64,000 nt of DNA from Pyropia haitanensis (taxonomy: Eukaryota > Rhodophyta > Bangiophyceae > Bangiales > Bangiaceae): the NCBI GenBank assembly GCA_008729055.1, contig SDUX01000008.1:4055756-4119755 (forward strand), given 5' to 3'. The notes below the pieces were generated by a model. That model searched no databases. It saw nothing but the letters and a program-made list of their open reading frames with translations, and was not told the DNA's origin. Positions 10,020 through 21,129 of this stretch are shown piece by piece. The position numbers were made by a program, and so were the translations under genes. Every line of letters begins with the position of its first letter. Positions within the stretch are counted from its first letter, which is position 1.

Positions 10020-12254
10020 CTAGACAGCCGGCCGGCCGTCATGGCCGTCGGTCTGCGGCGGAGGCGCAGGGAGCACCTCCGTCGGAGAAGACCAACCGCG
10101 CGCCTCTGCGCCACGGCCATAGTCAGAAAAAGCACCCCCGTAAAAGTCCTGGGACATGAAGCCCCCCGACCCGACGCCCGTAGCCACGGGCGTGCCACCG
10201 GCCGGGGGAACCAGCGCCTTGATCGCCGGCGCCGTGACGGGGGTGTCTGGGGCCGCGCGCCCCCCACCGGGTCGCGCCTCAAACTGGAGATCCAGGTGAC
10301 GCTGGTCCGCCGTCTCCCCACCAAGTGCACCGCCGCCGCCGCCGCCCACACCACCACCGCCGCCGCCGCTGCTGCTGGACGCGGGGTCGGTCAGCCCGCC
10401 GTCCAGGCTGATGTTGGAGATGCTTTCGGCAAACGACCACGCGGCGCCGCCGTCGCCGCCTCCCGACGGCGTCGCCGACTGAGGCGACACGAGAGGTAGA
10501 GGTGACAGCAGTGGCGGAGCTGCTGCCGCCGCCGACGGGGTCTGGCGGCCGCCGTACGGCCCGCCCAAGAGGCCAGATGCGCCGCCTCCATACGCGGCTT
10601 GACCACCAAGAACCCCTTGCTGCGACATGTCGGACGGAAAGGCACCCCTGGCAGCCATGCCACGGGGTCCGCCGGGGCCGCTCGAGAATCGCCCACCAAA
10701 CACTGGCGTTCTTGGCGCTGGCGGTGTCCACGGCGGCGGCGCGGTCGATAGAGACTCATCCGGGAGGTGGGCCAGTCCCGGCCCGCCGCCAGTCGCCCCC
10801 TCCCCAGCCTTGCCGACCGCCGCCGCCGCTGCCGCCGCCGCCGCAGCGTCTGCGGCGCGGCACGCGCCATTGATGATCGCCAAGTCTCGTAGCTGCTGCC
10901 GCTTGAGGCTATCCCGCTCCTCGGGAACGGGAACGAGCAGCAACTCAACGGCCTCCTTGGCTCGATTGAGCGCCCGCGTCGCGGCCGCCTCGTCGGCCGC
11001 ATCCGCCTCAATGATGACATGCAGCGGGTCGTTAAAGCAGTGCTCCCATCCGGGCTTCCCCCGCACCTCGGCCTCCTTGTCCCGGCGGATGGAGCCGCGG
11101 CCGCGAATCATGATCTTGCACGAGGTGGTCCTCTCCAGGGCCTTGAGCGTCGCGCCCCGCGGACCGAGGATCCGTCCCACAAAGTTAAAGTCGGGGTACT
11201 TTTCTGATGGCACCAGCAGCCGTACCCGCTGCTTGGTACTGCTGGGCTGGGGGCCCGTCGGTACCGGCGCTGACGACACCCCCGGGGCGGAGCTCAATCC
11301 ATAGGCCACCCCGCCGCTGTCGCCGCTGCCGCCGGCATACGCCGAGACGGTCAGCTGCGGCAGCGGCTCCTCTCCGCCGTGGCCGCCATGGACGCCGAGC
11401 GCCGCGGGCGGAGACACCATCGACAGCGACGCGTCCGGGCTCCAGCGGCGGCCCATCAATGGAGCAGCCGGCGACGCGCGGCCGGCCGCGACCGCCCCCG
11501 CCGCCTGGACCTCTTGCATGTCCTGTGGAATACCAGCAATGCCACCGCCACCATACGCCTCCGCAGACGGTGGGGGTGCCCGTTCCCCGCGGCCTGCAGC
11601 ACCCAGAGGGTCCCCGACGGCCGGCACCGACGGTCGCGACCCCCCCCCCCCCGCGGCCAACGACAGCTCCCCACCCCCTCTCCCCTGTTGGCCGCCCCCA
11701 GACGCGCTGCCCGCCGCGACCGCGGCCGCCACCCCCGCCGCGTTGGCGAGCCGACACAGGCGGGCGACCTCCCCCTCCAGCAGCGCCCACGTGGCGGGCC
11801 AGCGGCTGCGGTGGGGCTCCAGCCCCGCCCGCTCACGGATCAGCTGCTGCAGGCGCTGCTCCGTCACCGCCGCCGCCGTCGCCCGCGCGCTCGCCGACGG
11901 GCTGAACATGGTCGCGCCCGCGGGCGCGGGCGAGGCGGACCGCGCGGCGGCCGACGCGGCCGACGGCGGCGACGGCCGCGGCGGCGACGCGCCGCCGCCG
12001 GGGGCAGGCCCGCCGCGTCTGGTGCCGGCGGTGCCGGTGGCGCCGGCGGAGCGGGCGTCACCCCCACCGGCGGTGGCGTCGGCGGCCACGACCGCGCGGT
12101 TGCCGTTGGCAGCAGTGGAGGTGGGCGCCAAGGCCGGCGGCGCCGCGGCGGGGCGCCACTCTGGGACCCCATCGTCGGGTGCGCTCCGCCGCCCGGTTTG
12201 GGTCAAAGCCGGGCTGGCGAATGCGCCGTCCGAGAGACTTCCCGCAACAGCCAT
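10020..12254 (-). CDS. STAR-family KH-domain RNA-binding protein (Quaking/Sam68-like)
   Basis: A 744-residue protein from the ATG at 12254 (MAVAGSLSDGAFAS). Proteins of this family bind RNA as dimers and regulate splicing, stability or translation. Visible parts in order: an Ala/Pro/Ser-rich N-terminus; a QUA1-like helical segment at about 130-165 (TEQRLQQLIRERAGLEPH); the enlarged KH domain at about 345-420 with EKYPDFNFVGRILGPRG, TSCKIMIRGRGS, RGKPGWEHCFNDPLHVII; a QUA2-like segment at about 440-462 (RDSLKRQQLRDLAIING); and a long Gly/Ser/Pro-rich tail. The GRILGPRG loop and the RGKPG insertion are STAR hallmarks. The frame is open further upstream to 12632, but the first in-frame ATG with a sensible context is the one chosen. 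There is no frame break. Confidence 0.92.
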   Translation of the reverse strand: MAVAGSLSDGAFASPALTQTGRRSAPDDGVPEWRPAAAPPALAPTSTAANGNRAVVAADATAGGGDARSAGATGTAGTRRGGPAPGGGASPPRPSPPSAASAAARSASPAPAGATMFSPSASARATAAAVTEQRLQQLIRERAGLEPHRSRWPATWALLEGEVARLCRLANAAGVAAAVAAGSASGGGQQGRGGGELSLAAGGGGSRPSVPAVGDPLGAAGRGERAPPPSAEAYGGGGIAGIPQDMQEVQAAGAVAAGRASPAAPLMGRRWSPDASLSMVSPPAALGVHGGHGGEEPLPQLTVSAYAGGSGDSGGVAYGLSSAPGVSSAPVPTGPQPSSTKQRVRLLVPSEKYPDFNFVGRILGPRGATLKALERTTSCKIMIRGRGSIRRDKEAEVRGKPGWEHCFNDPLHVIIEADAADEAAATRALNRAKEAVELLLVPVPEERDSLKRQQLRDLAIINGACRAADAAAAAAAAAAVGKAGEGATGGGPGLAHLPDESLSTAPPPWTPPAPRTPVFGGRFSSGPGGPRGMAARGAFPSDMSQQGVLGGQAAYGGGASGLLGGPYGGRQTPSAAAAAPPLLSPLPLVSPQSATPSGGGDGGAAWSFAESISNISLDGGLTDPASSSSGGGGGGVGGGGGGALGGETADQRHLDLQFEARPGGGRAAPDTPVTAPAIKALVPPAGGTPVATGVGSGGFMSQDFYGGAFSDYGRGAEARGWSSPTEVLPAPPPQTDGHDGRPAV

Positions 12255-13509
12255 GGGTCGATGAAACTGAGAAGTGGTTGGGGGGCGGGCCAGAGCGAGA
12301 GGGATGGGTGAGAGTGGGGGGGGGGCCGCAGGCGGAAGCGCTGGCAGCCCTGCCACCCCAACGAGGCGGTCTAGCTTTGGCCCACGGCAGGTGAGTTGAG
12401 AAATACGACTGCGGCAGGCCCCCCTCGGAGTTTCACCGCGGTCCACAAAACGCAACCGGTCGTCGGTGAGTGTAGGAAAATTGATGGCTCTGCGTCGGCA
12501 AGAGGGTGGTGCTTGCGCAGCCGATCGTTTTCTTTTGTCCGTGCGCAGAGCGGGCCAGGAGTCAACCCAGCGCCGGCCCAGTGAGGGGCTGCGCGTCCGC
12601 TGCGTGACGAGTGGACAGCAGAAGGGGTTCAATTTTGTGGCGTTGGCAGCGCACGAGACACCTCACCGGATGAGCCACCGGGACAGCGAGACACTTCTTT
12701 GTCGAGCGATTGGTGGACGCGACGCCGTAGCCCAGGAGAAGCACAACAATCGGATTCTGTCGCTGACTATCAGAGAGGACGTGGTTGGGTGCTGCACCGC
12801 CGTCCGGGGCTCTGCAGCGACGCTCGTGTGGCAGGGGTGAGGCTGCGCCATACAAACGAGGAACGTCGGCAGCACGTCCATCGGGCCAAAAAGCGTCGAC
12901 GACGCGTGGCGGATCGGTAAATCAATCTCTGTGAGGGGCCACAACCTTATCGCTCTATGCGCTGCCCGATCTCGTGGGCCTTGCTCGAGGCGCGGTCCTG
13001 CGCGTGCGGCCCATCGATTGGACGGCTCGCATCGGACCAGCGAGGGACGGACCGTTGACGCGCCATGCGGAGGCCCGCCGGATCGTCGCACGTGTCCTGC
13101 GGCCGCTACGCTCCGGGCCGCGCGAGGCGCGGTCGCGGCGGTCAGGACCGCAGACAAACGCGGCGCCATGAGAGAGCAGATGCGATGACAACTCATGGGG
13201 CGCACAGTCTAGCAATCCAGACTGACCAGCCACTTGTGTGTGCAACGTGCAAATACGTGAGACCACACTTAAGACGCCACCGATCGGCCAGGGACAAGTG
13301 TCTCCGACCGAGTTGGGGAGCGATCGTCCCTCAGCTGATACGATCGACCAGAGTGCTGAATTCCTGTCCACGTGTCAAATTGCATTGAGCATCGAAGTGG
13401 TTGGGTCTCCGACGCGGGCGACACCGCATCGTCGTTGCCTTTGCCCGCAGTACCCTCGTCTGCTGGGTTCCGTTGGTCTGCTGCTGCCGCTGTCCAGCAG
13501 CCCGCCATC
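12255..13509. other. Divergent intergenic region, STAR gene / eS6 copy 1
   Basis: This stretch separates two genes that point away from each other, so it should carry both promoters. Composition is mixed. No TATA-like box stands out near 13510 and I recognise no other gene. Confidence 0.45.
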
Positions 13510-14641
13510 ATGAAGGTATGAAGCGTCGGTTGGCGTGGTCATGTCCCTATGACAGAGCAGGTTGCCCATTGGTTTGCGCGTTGTTTTCCGGGGTCGACCG
13601 TTTGCGTGACGCCGGCCTGCGGTGCCGTGGTCGTCGCGGGCGGTAGACATCGGTGAGGCCGTCATTCTGCGGCGAGCGTCGATGTTGGTGTCCCCTTGAG
13701 GGTGCCATGTCACGTCGAATGTAAGCTTGCGGATCCATGGCCGAATGCTGTGCGTGTGTCGTGTGTGCATGCTGACCTTCTCGTCATGCTTGTTGTGCTG
13801 CTGGCCGTGGCTACCTTGGTGGGATTGTGGGTGCTGGCGCGACTGTCGGAACCTGTCGTCCCTGCGTGTTGTGTGCCTCTTCATCTATGTCGGCTCCGTC
13901 CCCGGTTCTCCATTGCAGCTCAACGTGGCCAACCCCGCCACCGGCGCCCAGAAGAAGCTGGAAATTGATGATGAGAAGCGGCTGCGCGCGTTTTACGACA
14001 AGCGCCTGGCCCAAGAGGTGGAGGGCGATGCGCTTGGCGATGAGTTTGCCGGGTACATCCTGAAGATCATGGGTGGGCAGGACAAGCAGGGCTTTGCCAT
14101 GAAGCAGGGGGTGCTCACGCCCGGCCGCGTGCGGCTGCTGCTGCACAAGGGCGTGTCGGGCTGCCGCGGCTACGGCATGCGCAAGGGCGAGCGCCGCCGC
14201 AAGACGGTGCGCGGCTGCATGGTGTCGTCGGACATTGCGGTGCTCAATGTGATCATTGTGAAGAAGGGGGACGCGGACATCCCTGGGCTGACGGACGTGG
14301 TCGTCCCGCGGCGGCTGGGCCCGAAGCGGGCGTCCAAGATCCGCAAGCTGTTCAACCTGACCAAGGCGGACGACGTGCGCAAGTACGTCATCCGCCGGGA
14401 GGTGCCGTCCAAGAAGGAGGGCGGCAAGCCCGAGTCCAAGGCCCCAAAGATCCAGCGCCTCGTCACCCCGCAGACGCTGCAGCGGAAGCGCCGGCGGGCG
14501 GCACTCAAGCGCAAGGGCGTCGTCGCGTCGCAGGAGGCGGCCGCAGAGTATGAGAAGAAGCTGGCGCTGCTCAAGAAGGAGGCCCGCGACAGCCGCCGCC
14601 AGTCTGTCTCCAAGCGCAAATCCGCGTCCAAGGCCGAGTGA
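13510..14641 (+). CDS. RPS6: Cytosolic ribosomal protein eS6, copy 1 (two exons)
   Basis: A component of the 40S subunit. Exon 1 is only ATG AAG (13510-13515), followed by a GT donor (GTATGAAG); the intron 13516-13918 ends in CCATTGCAG; exon 2 is 13919-14641. The joined start [11 protein letters not shown] matches the family (MKLN.S.PATG). The 242-residue product has the diagnostic [42 protein letters not shown] and DIPGLTD blocks and a basic C-terminal helix ending [15 protein letters not shown], whose RRQS and KRKS serines resemble the S6-kinase sites. A second copy lies inverted at 45290-46354. The proteins differ at one residue (A versus V near the C-terminus), but the DNA is a mosaic of diverged and nearly identical parts. 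Confidence 0.98.
13516..13918 (+). other. Intron of eS6 copy 1
   Basis: This is a 403-base GT-AG intron lying after the second codon in phase 0. Its sequence is not obviously related to the 336-base intron at the same place in the other eS6 copy, although the exons are closely similar. Confidence 0.93.
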
Positions 14642-15026
14642 ACCCCCGCTACGTTGGTCGGTGTGTAGGTGTCGCGTGGGTGGTGGTCACAACACGCTAG
14701 GCAAAAAAAGTCTTGATCAGCCTATTTTTGGTTTGTGCGCTCTCCTCACGCTGGGGACAGATGCCGGGTGGTGTGTTGGCCAGCAGGAGCGGTGCCCGGG
14801 TAGGCGGCTGTGGGTTCATCCGGCCAGCGCGTCGCGCGTGGTCGGCTTGACGGGGGGCCAGCTGCGAGTAGCGAACCCCATCCAGCCTTTGTTCCGTACG
14901 TTTGGCGCACGCCGGGATGGACAAGCTGGGCAGTGACATCGGCTGCAACACCACCTGGCTGGGCACGTTCGGGGTGGCTGGCAGCCCACGTGGCCATGGC
15001 GACAAGGCGTGGAATGCCGTCGGGCG
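14642..15026. other. Convergent intergenic stretch
   Basis: The 3' ends of eS6 copy 1 and of the ABM-fold gene face each other here. I see no gene and no clear polyadenylation signal beyond an A-rich patch near 14702. Confidence 0.45.
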
Positions 15027-16727
15027 CTAGCATGGAAGGCCGTCCAGCACAAGCCGTGCAAAACCATTCTCGAAAGCGTCGCCGGTGTCCTCGAGGCACT
15101 CTGCCCCAGCGACTCCCCCACACATTAACAAGACAAGGAAAAGGAGGTACGTGTACAAGCAAGGGCGCACAGTCACACATCACCGATACTGTTCCCGCAA
15201 GGAAGGGCAGAGCGGGGACCAGGAGACGAACATACCACAAGGCACCAACAAACCAAGCAGCGGCAGGCAAAAATCACAAGGCACAACTCGAGCGTTAGCA
15301 TCGCTGCGGTCAATAAGACCAGCCACTCTCCACACACACGGACCACGACGCACAGGCGGCCCCGACACGGACGCGAGCGCGCGCTCCCCAAACCAAAGCC
15401 CCAGCACGGGACTGGCGGGCGTCCACGTACCACCATGTCGTCGCGGCCGCCCTCGCCCTTTGGCCCCCACGGGTAGAGCGCCTGGCCGATTTTGCCGCCG
15501 CTCTCCTTGCACAGGTACACGCCGAGGCTCTCGGCCAGCAGCGGCTGCGCGGCGCGCACAAACGCGCTGTACGCGGCGCCAGACTGGTGCGCCACCATCC
15601 CCGTCGGGCCGGGGAAGCGCTGGATGACCTGGAAGTAGGCGGGGTCCGCCGGGTCCTGGTTGACCACAAAGTTGAGCACGGATTTTGGCACCTCCGCCTC
15701 GGTGGTGGCGGTCCAGTAGCGGTGCAGGAGAGCAGCCTGGAGAGACGGAACATCGCAGTGGGAGGGGAAAGGAAAAGTGGGAAGAGGGCCCAAACGACGC
15801 CGCCGAGTGGTTAGCAGCGTGCAACGGGCAAAGACAGGCGTCGAGAGCACAACAGCAGGGCGGCGCACGGTCCACATCCGTCCCAGAAACGGGCGCCGCT
15901 TCCCCACGTCAACGTACCATGGCGCGCGCCGAGTCCTTCTTGGCCACCACCTTCATCGTCATGATGTACTGACCGCCGCCCGCTTGCTTGCCCGCGCGCA
16001 TGTCAATGGACGAGACCTCCCCAGAAAGGAGCTCCTGCGCAAACCGCAGCCAACAAGAAGAGCAACACAGCAACGAATCAACGCGGGCGGGTGCGCAGGG
16101 AGCACGATTAGAAGCGGTCCAGGACCAGCCATTGCCCACTGCCAGCACCGTTGCCAACCAGACGGCCGCCAGGCAACCGGCGGCCGCCCATCGCGCGCGG
16201 CGCGGCGTCACCGTACAAAGCGCCCTCTCATCGCGCACCCCCCCCCCTCTCCCCCCCAATGTTCTGCGCCCATCCAGCACGCACACCGCCGCACATCCCG
16301 CACGCCCCCAAAAACCAATCGCTCCACCCACCCGCCCGTACCCCACCCCTCACGCCCCCCCTCCACCTCCCTTCCCTTCCCCCCCCCCCCACCCCCCCCC
16401 AACCCCCTCCCGCGCCACGCGCACGTACCGGCACGTCCGTGTCGTCCACTGGCACATCCGCCGGGGCGGACGGGTCCACCTTGTTCCCCCCCCCCAGGTT
16501 GAGGAGCCCGCCGAGGAGGCTATCAATCGACGACCGGAGGCTGCTGCGCTTGCCGCCCGTCTCGCTCTCCAGCGCCGCGCACGGCCGCGTCACCCGGCGG
16601 CACGATGACGACGACGCGCCCGCCGGGCGCGCCGCCGACGGCACGCCGCGGCGGGCGGCGGCGGCGGCGGCAAGGCGGGCGGCCGGGGGGGGGGGGCGCC
16701 CAGCGGCGCGGCGGGCACAAACGCCAT
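15027..16727 (-). CDS. ABM-fold (dimeric alpha/beta barrel) protein, probably plastid-targeted, four exons
   Basis: Exons on the reverse strand: 16727-16429, 16034-15918, 15736-15431 and 15098-15027. Introns 1-3 start GTACGTGC, GTACGTTG and GTACGTGG and end in AG. Exon 1 encodes MAFVPAAPLGAPPPP and then an Ala/Arg/Ser-rich leader that looks like a plastid transit peptide, with a frame slip inside a 12-G run (16685-16696 on the + strand). Exons 2-3 give GGQYIMTMKVVAKKD, LHRYWTATTEAEVPKSVLNF, DPADPAYFQVIQRFPGPTG and MVAHQSGAAYSAFVRAAQPL, the strand-helix-strand pattern of antibiotic-biosynthesis-monooxygenase domains (a strand, a helix, a strand with the acidic turn, then the aH..s..y..F helix). 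Exon 4 adds CLEDTGDAFENGFARL and a TAG stop. About 263 residues. Substrate unknown; ABM proteins include monooxygenases and haem-degrading enzymes. Confidence 0.72.
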
Positions 16728-17299
16728 GGCGAGGGGCGCGAGGCGGAGGGGGAAAGGGGAGAGGGAGGGGGGGGGGGGGGGAGGGAGGATAGGGGGGGGA
16801 CGTCACGCAGTGAGCCACGCCGTGGAACCGCGGGGTGGCGGCTGCAGCGAGGGCGGGCGGGCGGGCGGGCGGGTCGACTCGGTCACCGCGGGTCGACTTG
16901 GTCACTGGGCGGCCGGCGCGACGGGCAGCTCAATGACGGCGGAGGGGAGGGGGGGGAAGGGGGGGGGGTGGCCCCCTGGCGACGCTGCGGTGCCCGATCT
17001 CGTCTGCGCCCCCTGCCCTTCTGATTGGACACGGCAATTTCAAACCCTGCTCCAACGTGGTAACAATCCATTGAACAATGGATCCAATTCAGAGACAAGT
17101 CCATCCCTCACTGAGCGGCACGTTTTGGCAAGCGTCGGCCCTCCCGCTGGGGCTCTCTCTCTGAAATCCAGCAAGCACCTCCGCGGTCGTGTGCCTACCG
17201 CTGCCCATTTTCGTCGCCCGCTGCCCGCGTACCCCACCGCTGGGCATTCCCAGTCGGGGGGTGGGGTGGGGTTTGCCCATCCCCCCTCCCCCCCGCCCC
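16728..17299. other. Stretch upstream of the ABM-fold gene
   Basis: A G-rich segment (16740-16800), then GGGC-type repeats, then about 300 bases of more balanced sequence that should hold the promoter of the reverse-strand ABM-fold gene. I recognise no gene. Confidence 0.4.
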
Positions 17300-17445
17300 C
17301 AGCCGGACCGGCCGCTGCCGCTGTCGCGATCGATGGGCGCCGTTGCCACCCGCGCGGCCCCGGTCGGCCGCCGCCCGCGACGCGGTCGACGCGGCGGCGG
17401 CCGACGCCGCGACGGCGCCGCCGCCCGGCCGCGGCGCCGTCCGTA

Positions 17446-17492
<47 letters not shown>

Positions 17493-17581
17493 TCGCCGCC
17501 CCGCTGCGGCCGCCGCCGCGGCCGCCGCCGCGTCGGCGGCGGTCGGCACCCGCCGGCCGGCGGCGGGCGTCGGCCGGCGCA

Positions 17582-17641
<60 letters not shown>

Positions 17642-18214
17642 GCCCGCGGCGCGCCGGGCCGCCCGCGGGCGGCGGGGGGGGGGATGCGGCGCGCGTCGGC
17701 GGCGCGCCGCCACCTCGCCGCCGCCCGCCGCGCCCGTGCCGCCGCCGCGGGCGGTGCCACCGGCGGCCCGCCGTCCGTGCCGCCGCCACGCCCGCGGCCG
17801 GCCGCGCCGCGGGTGGGGGGCCGCCAGCGGCGGCACCGCCGGCGGTGGCGGCCGCGGTCATTGCGGGGGCGGCGGGCCCCCCCCCCCGGCGGCGGCGGCG
17901 GCGGCGGCGGCGCGGCCGCGCCCGCCGCGTCTCCATCCCCGCCGCCACCCCGCCACACGCCCGTCACGGCCGGCGCGTGCGGGCGCGGCAGCGTCCCCCC
18001 CCCCCGCCAGCCACGCGTGCCTCGCGTGCGACGCCCCACACCCATACGGCCTCTGTGGCGGGCGCTGCCGCGCCGCGTGGCGGCGTCGCCGCGCCCGCCA
18101 CCCCACGCCCTTGCCGTCAACGGCGGCGTGGCCGCGACGCTCGCCGCCGCCGCCGCCGCCACCGCCGCGCCGCCGCCGCGCGTCGCCGCCGCCGCCACGC
18201 GCCGCGCCGCTGCG

Positions 18215-18249
<35 letters not shown>

Positions 18250-19210
18250 GCCGCGGGACCGTCCGCACCCCTGCCCACGCGCGCACGCACGCAGGCCGGC
18301 GTCGTCCACCCCCCCCCCCCCCCCCCGCGGCGGTCGGCCGGCCGCCGCCGACCCGCGGCCGCCGCGCCGGCGGGCTGCGCGGATGCGCAGCCGCCGCGGC
18401 GGGAGCGCGCGCCGTCCTCCTCCCCCCCCTCCCCCCGCGGGCGCCGTCGGCGTTGGCCCGCCGCGCGGTGCGGGTGCCGCGCCGCGGCGCTGTTGTGGGC
18501 GCACCGGCGGGGCGGGGGGGGGGGGGGGGGGCGACGGGGGCGTGGCGGGTGGGGTGCGGGTGGGGGGGGGGGGGGGGGGCACGGCGGCGGGCGGGCCACC
18601 CGCCGACGCGCGGCGGTGGGCCGCCCCGCCCCGTGGCGGCCGCCGTGCGCCCCAGCGTGCCGCCCTGGCGTGGGTGGCGGCGTGGCGCGATGCCGACGCG
18701 GCGGGGGTGGCGCCCGGCCGGCGGCCACGCTGCTTGACACGACGGGTGCGCTCATCCACCCCGCGTGGCGTCGACCTGTACGCAAACCAGCCGGCGGGTG
18801 CCGCCGCGGCGTACGTCGCGGCGCGGCGCGGCGGCCGTCTCTGTGGCGTGGCCGGCCAGCTCCCCCCCCCCCCCCCTCCCGGCTCGGCGCCCCATCGTCT
18901 GGGCCGGCACCGGCGCCACCGCCGGCGGCTCCCAGCCGCTGGCTCGCCCGCCAGTCACGGGGGCGGCGACCATGGAGGGTGGCCGCCCGAGGCGGCGGTG
19001 TCAGCCTGCCCAGGCCGCCGCCCACGCTGCGGGCGGCGGCGGAGGACCCGCGCCGCGAGGGGGGGGGTGCGGCGCATGGGGGGCGCCCGCCGCGTGCGCA
19101 CGCTCCCGACGCGACGCGGCGGCGGCGGCAACGGCCGCGCCTGTGCCGCCCCGCGTAGCCGCCGCCGCTGCCGCGTTGGTGGAAGCCGTTGGGACGGGGG
19201 GGGGGTGAGA
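17300..19210 (+). other. Ala/Arg-rich stretch, possibly a frame-broken gene of unknown function
   Basis: All six frames are long and low in complexity, so open length means nothing here. Some + strand pieces look more like real protein: SHACLACDAPHPYGLCGGRC near 18010-18070 (a C-x2-C-x7-C-x3-C pattern that could bind zinc), AALAWVAAWRDADAAGVAP near 18660-18715, LLDTTGALIHPAWRRP near 18733-18780 and VDLYANQPAGAAAAYVAARR just after. They lie in different frames, separated by C and G runs of 8 or more. I recognise no family. GCC/GCG triplet tracts (17446-17490, 17582-17640) encode poly-Ala or poly-Gly. Confidence 0.25.
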
Positions 19211-19438
19211 GGAACGGCGGAGGAGAGGGGGGAAGGGGGGGGGGGGGCGGGGCGGGGCGCGGGGGGGAGGAGGGGGGGGGGGGTCGAGGCGGGGGGGGGG
19301 GGCGGGGGAGTAGGTTGATTCACGATGGAAACACCGCGCCCTGAACCGCACCAGTTTTTCCGCAGGTCCCGGCGCGAACGGGCAGTGGATCGAAATCAGA
19401 TGTAATCGCACCGAAACGTTCAGATGTGGGGGGTTGAG

Positions 19439-19505
19439 GGGGGGTGCGGTTCACGGTGGGGGTGCGGTTCACGGGGGGGGTGCGGTTCACGGGGGGGGGG
19501 GGGCG
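19439..19505. repeat. Short tandem repeat, unit about 16-18 bases
   Basis: Three copies of GGGTGCGGTTCACGG separated by variable G runs. The same GGTGCGGTTC block occurs inverted at about 19342-19351, and related GGTGCGGTC blocks lie near 19719 and, inverted, near 19783, so the motif frames a stretch of about 450 bases. Confidence 0.6.
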
Positions 19506-20474
19506 GTTTGCCCCGGGGGGGGGGTGGTTGGACAGGGGGGGCGCGCGGGGCTGTCGGAACAGGGGGTACGGTGGGGTGCCCCCACCGTGCGATTTTGAGG
19601 GTGTTGACAAGGGGCAACGACACGTGTCAGACATGGTCGGGGCGTCAGCCTGGTGGGGATTGAGCGGGTGCAGCAATGCAACAGGTGTCAGCTCCGGCAC
19701 TCCTCTTCGCAACGTAGGGGGTGCGGTCGAGGGCCGGTTTTTTCCGCACCGGTTCCGTTTATTGTGAGTACCCGGGGGGTCCAGACCGCACCCCCCCCCA
19801 GAGCGCTGCACGTCTTTGTGAGTCAACACAAGCCGTCGTCAATATTTATATTTCATTTTGGGGTTCATATTTCGGAAGAAACTCACGGTTTACAAGTGCT
19901 GTCTGTTCCCGCACCAGAACCGCTGCGGAATTTCCCATCGTGAAACAGCCTAGTCGCCGACGCGCGCCGCCTGGTGGCCGGGGGGTGCCCCTGCGGCGGG
20001 CGCCGCGGCGGGGCCCCGCGGCCCGCGGCTGCGTACCGCGGCGCGGCTCGCCGCGCCGTGGGGTGTGGCGCGGCGCCCACGGCGCGGGCGGTCGGTCCAT
20101 CGTCAGCTCTTTCGTTTTGCGCATCGACACCCGTATCGACTTTTTTGATGCAGTGTCAACCATCGAAACGGGGTTTCGACGCGCCGTCCGATACGCGACG
20201 GTTTGCGTATCGAGCCCATCCTGGGATGGGCTGTAACCTCGCGCCGTCGATGAGGTCCTTTACAGGCAGTCGTTTAGTTATCTCGAGAGCGACAGTGCGG
20301 AAGCGCATTGATTGGCCAGCCGAGCGGATCACGCGACTCAGCCGACACTGAACTGACCCTACCCGTGCCTGCTGGCTCGCGTGGGACTTGGCCTCGGTTT
20401 CGTCGACCTCGGAGCCCCGCGCACCAGGCGCTCGCCGCGGCGGGCAACAGGTACAGTCTGTATCCGGTTAAGTG

Positions 20475-20511
20475 TGGCTTGGTTTTGTGTGGTCCGCACA
20501 TAACCAAGCCA
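20475..20511. repeat. Near-perfect 37-base palindrome
   Basis: The left arm TGGCTTGGTTTTGTGTGG and the reverse complement of the right arm match at 16 of 18 positions with a one-base centre. It would form an almost uninterrupted hairpin or cruciform. It may be a mobile-element end or a transcription terminator; no flanking gene is known. Confidence 0.75.
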
Positions 20512-21129
20512 GATATCCTGAGATCAAATCCTCTACAGCGTACTGTCTCCATGCCCGGCTGACATCTAAATTCCTGGTTGCGCACTTAGAACCGTACGAC
20601 GCTGATAATCGTTTCAAGTACAAAGAGTGATGAGCAATGACGTGTGCCCGCCGTTCAGTCGTCCCGGCCGAGCCGCCTGCTGGTCTGGTAGTGAAGCCAT
20701 CACGTCTGGCCATGTCGAGGGAGTCGGGCGGGAGCAGAAAGAGCAGGTTGCCCGGTGCTGGCTGGCGGCTGAGGACGACTCCCAGGCCATTGACGAGATG
20801 GTGGACATGGATTTGGCGAGTGAGGAAGACGACGCTTGACGACGAACAGGAAAGTTCTGTTTGAGAAGCGCAGATGCTCTGGCGGCACCTAAGGACTCAA
20901 ATCAGCAGCGGCTAGGCCTAGTACTACTGCCAGTCTCCGTGCGGTTGACCCGTGTCCGCACGCGGTGGCGCGGGGTCAAGGTCGAGCGAACCACAGCACA
21001 GCCTCACACGCCTGTCCCCGCGTTGGACTTGCTGGACATCAATACGTTTTTACTAGCACTAAATGATCAGATTCTAAGGTCTCTCAAACATTCAGTCGAC
21101 GGACTCATAAGTCACCAGCAAAAGTACAA

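Larger units (their letters stand above)
19211..21129. other. Repeat-bearing intergenic stretch
   Basis: It contains a short tandem repeat (19439-19505), a GC-rich patch (19964-20090), a segment related to one at 23.5 kb (20094-20215) and a perfect-looking hairpin (20475-20511). Composition is close to balanced from 20.1 to 21.1 kb. I found no gene. Confidence 0.4.

Noticed and set aside
10020..12632. STAR protein started at 12632
   Set aside because: The upstream 126 residues have no similarity and the codon there is not ATG; the ATG at 12254 is preferred.
13201..13700. Search for CRISPR arrays, prokaryotic promoters and ribosome binding sites in the window
   Set aside because: The gene structure is eukaryotic; no regularly spaced direct repeats of CRISPR size were seen.
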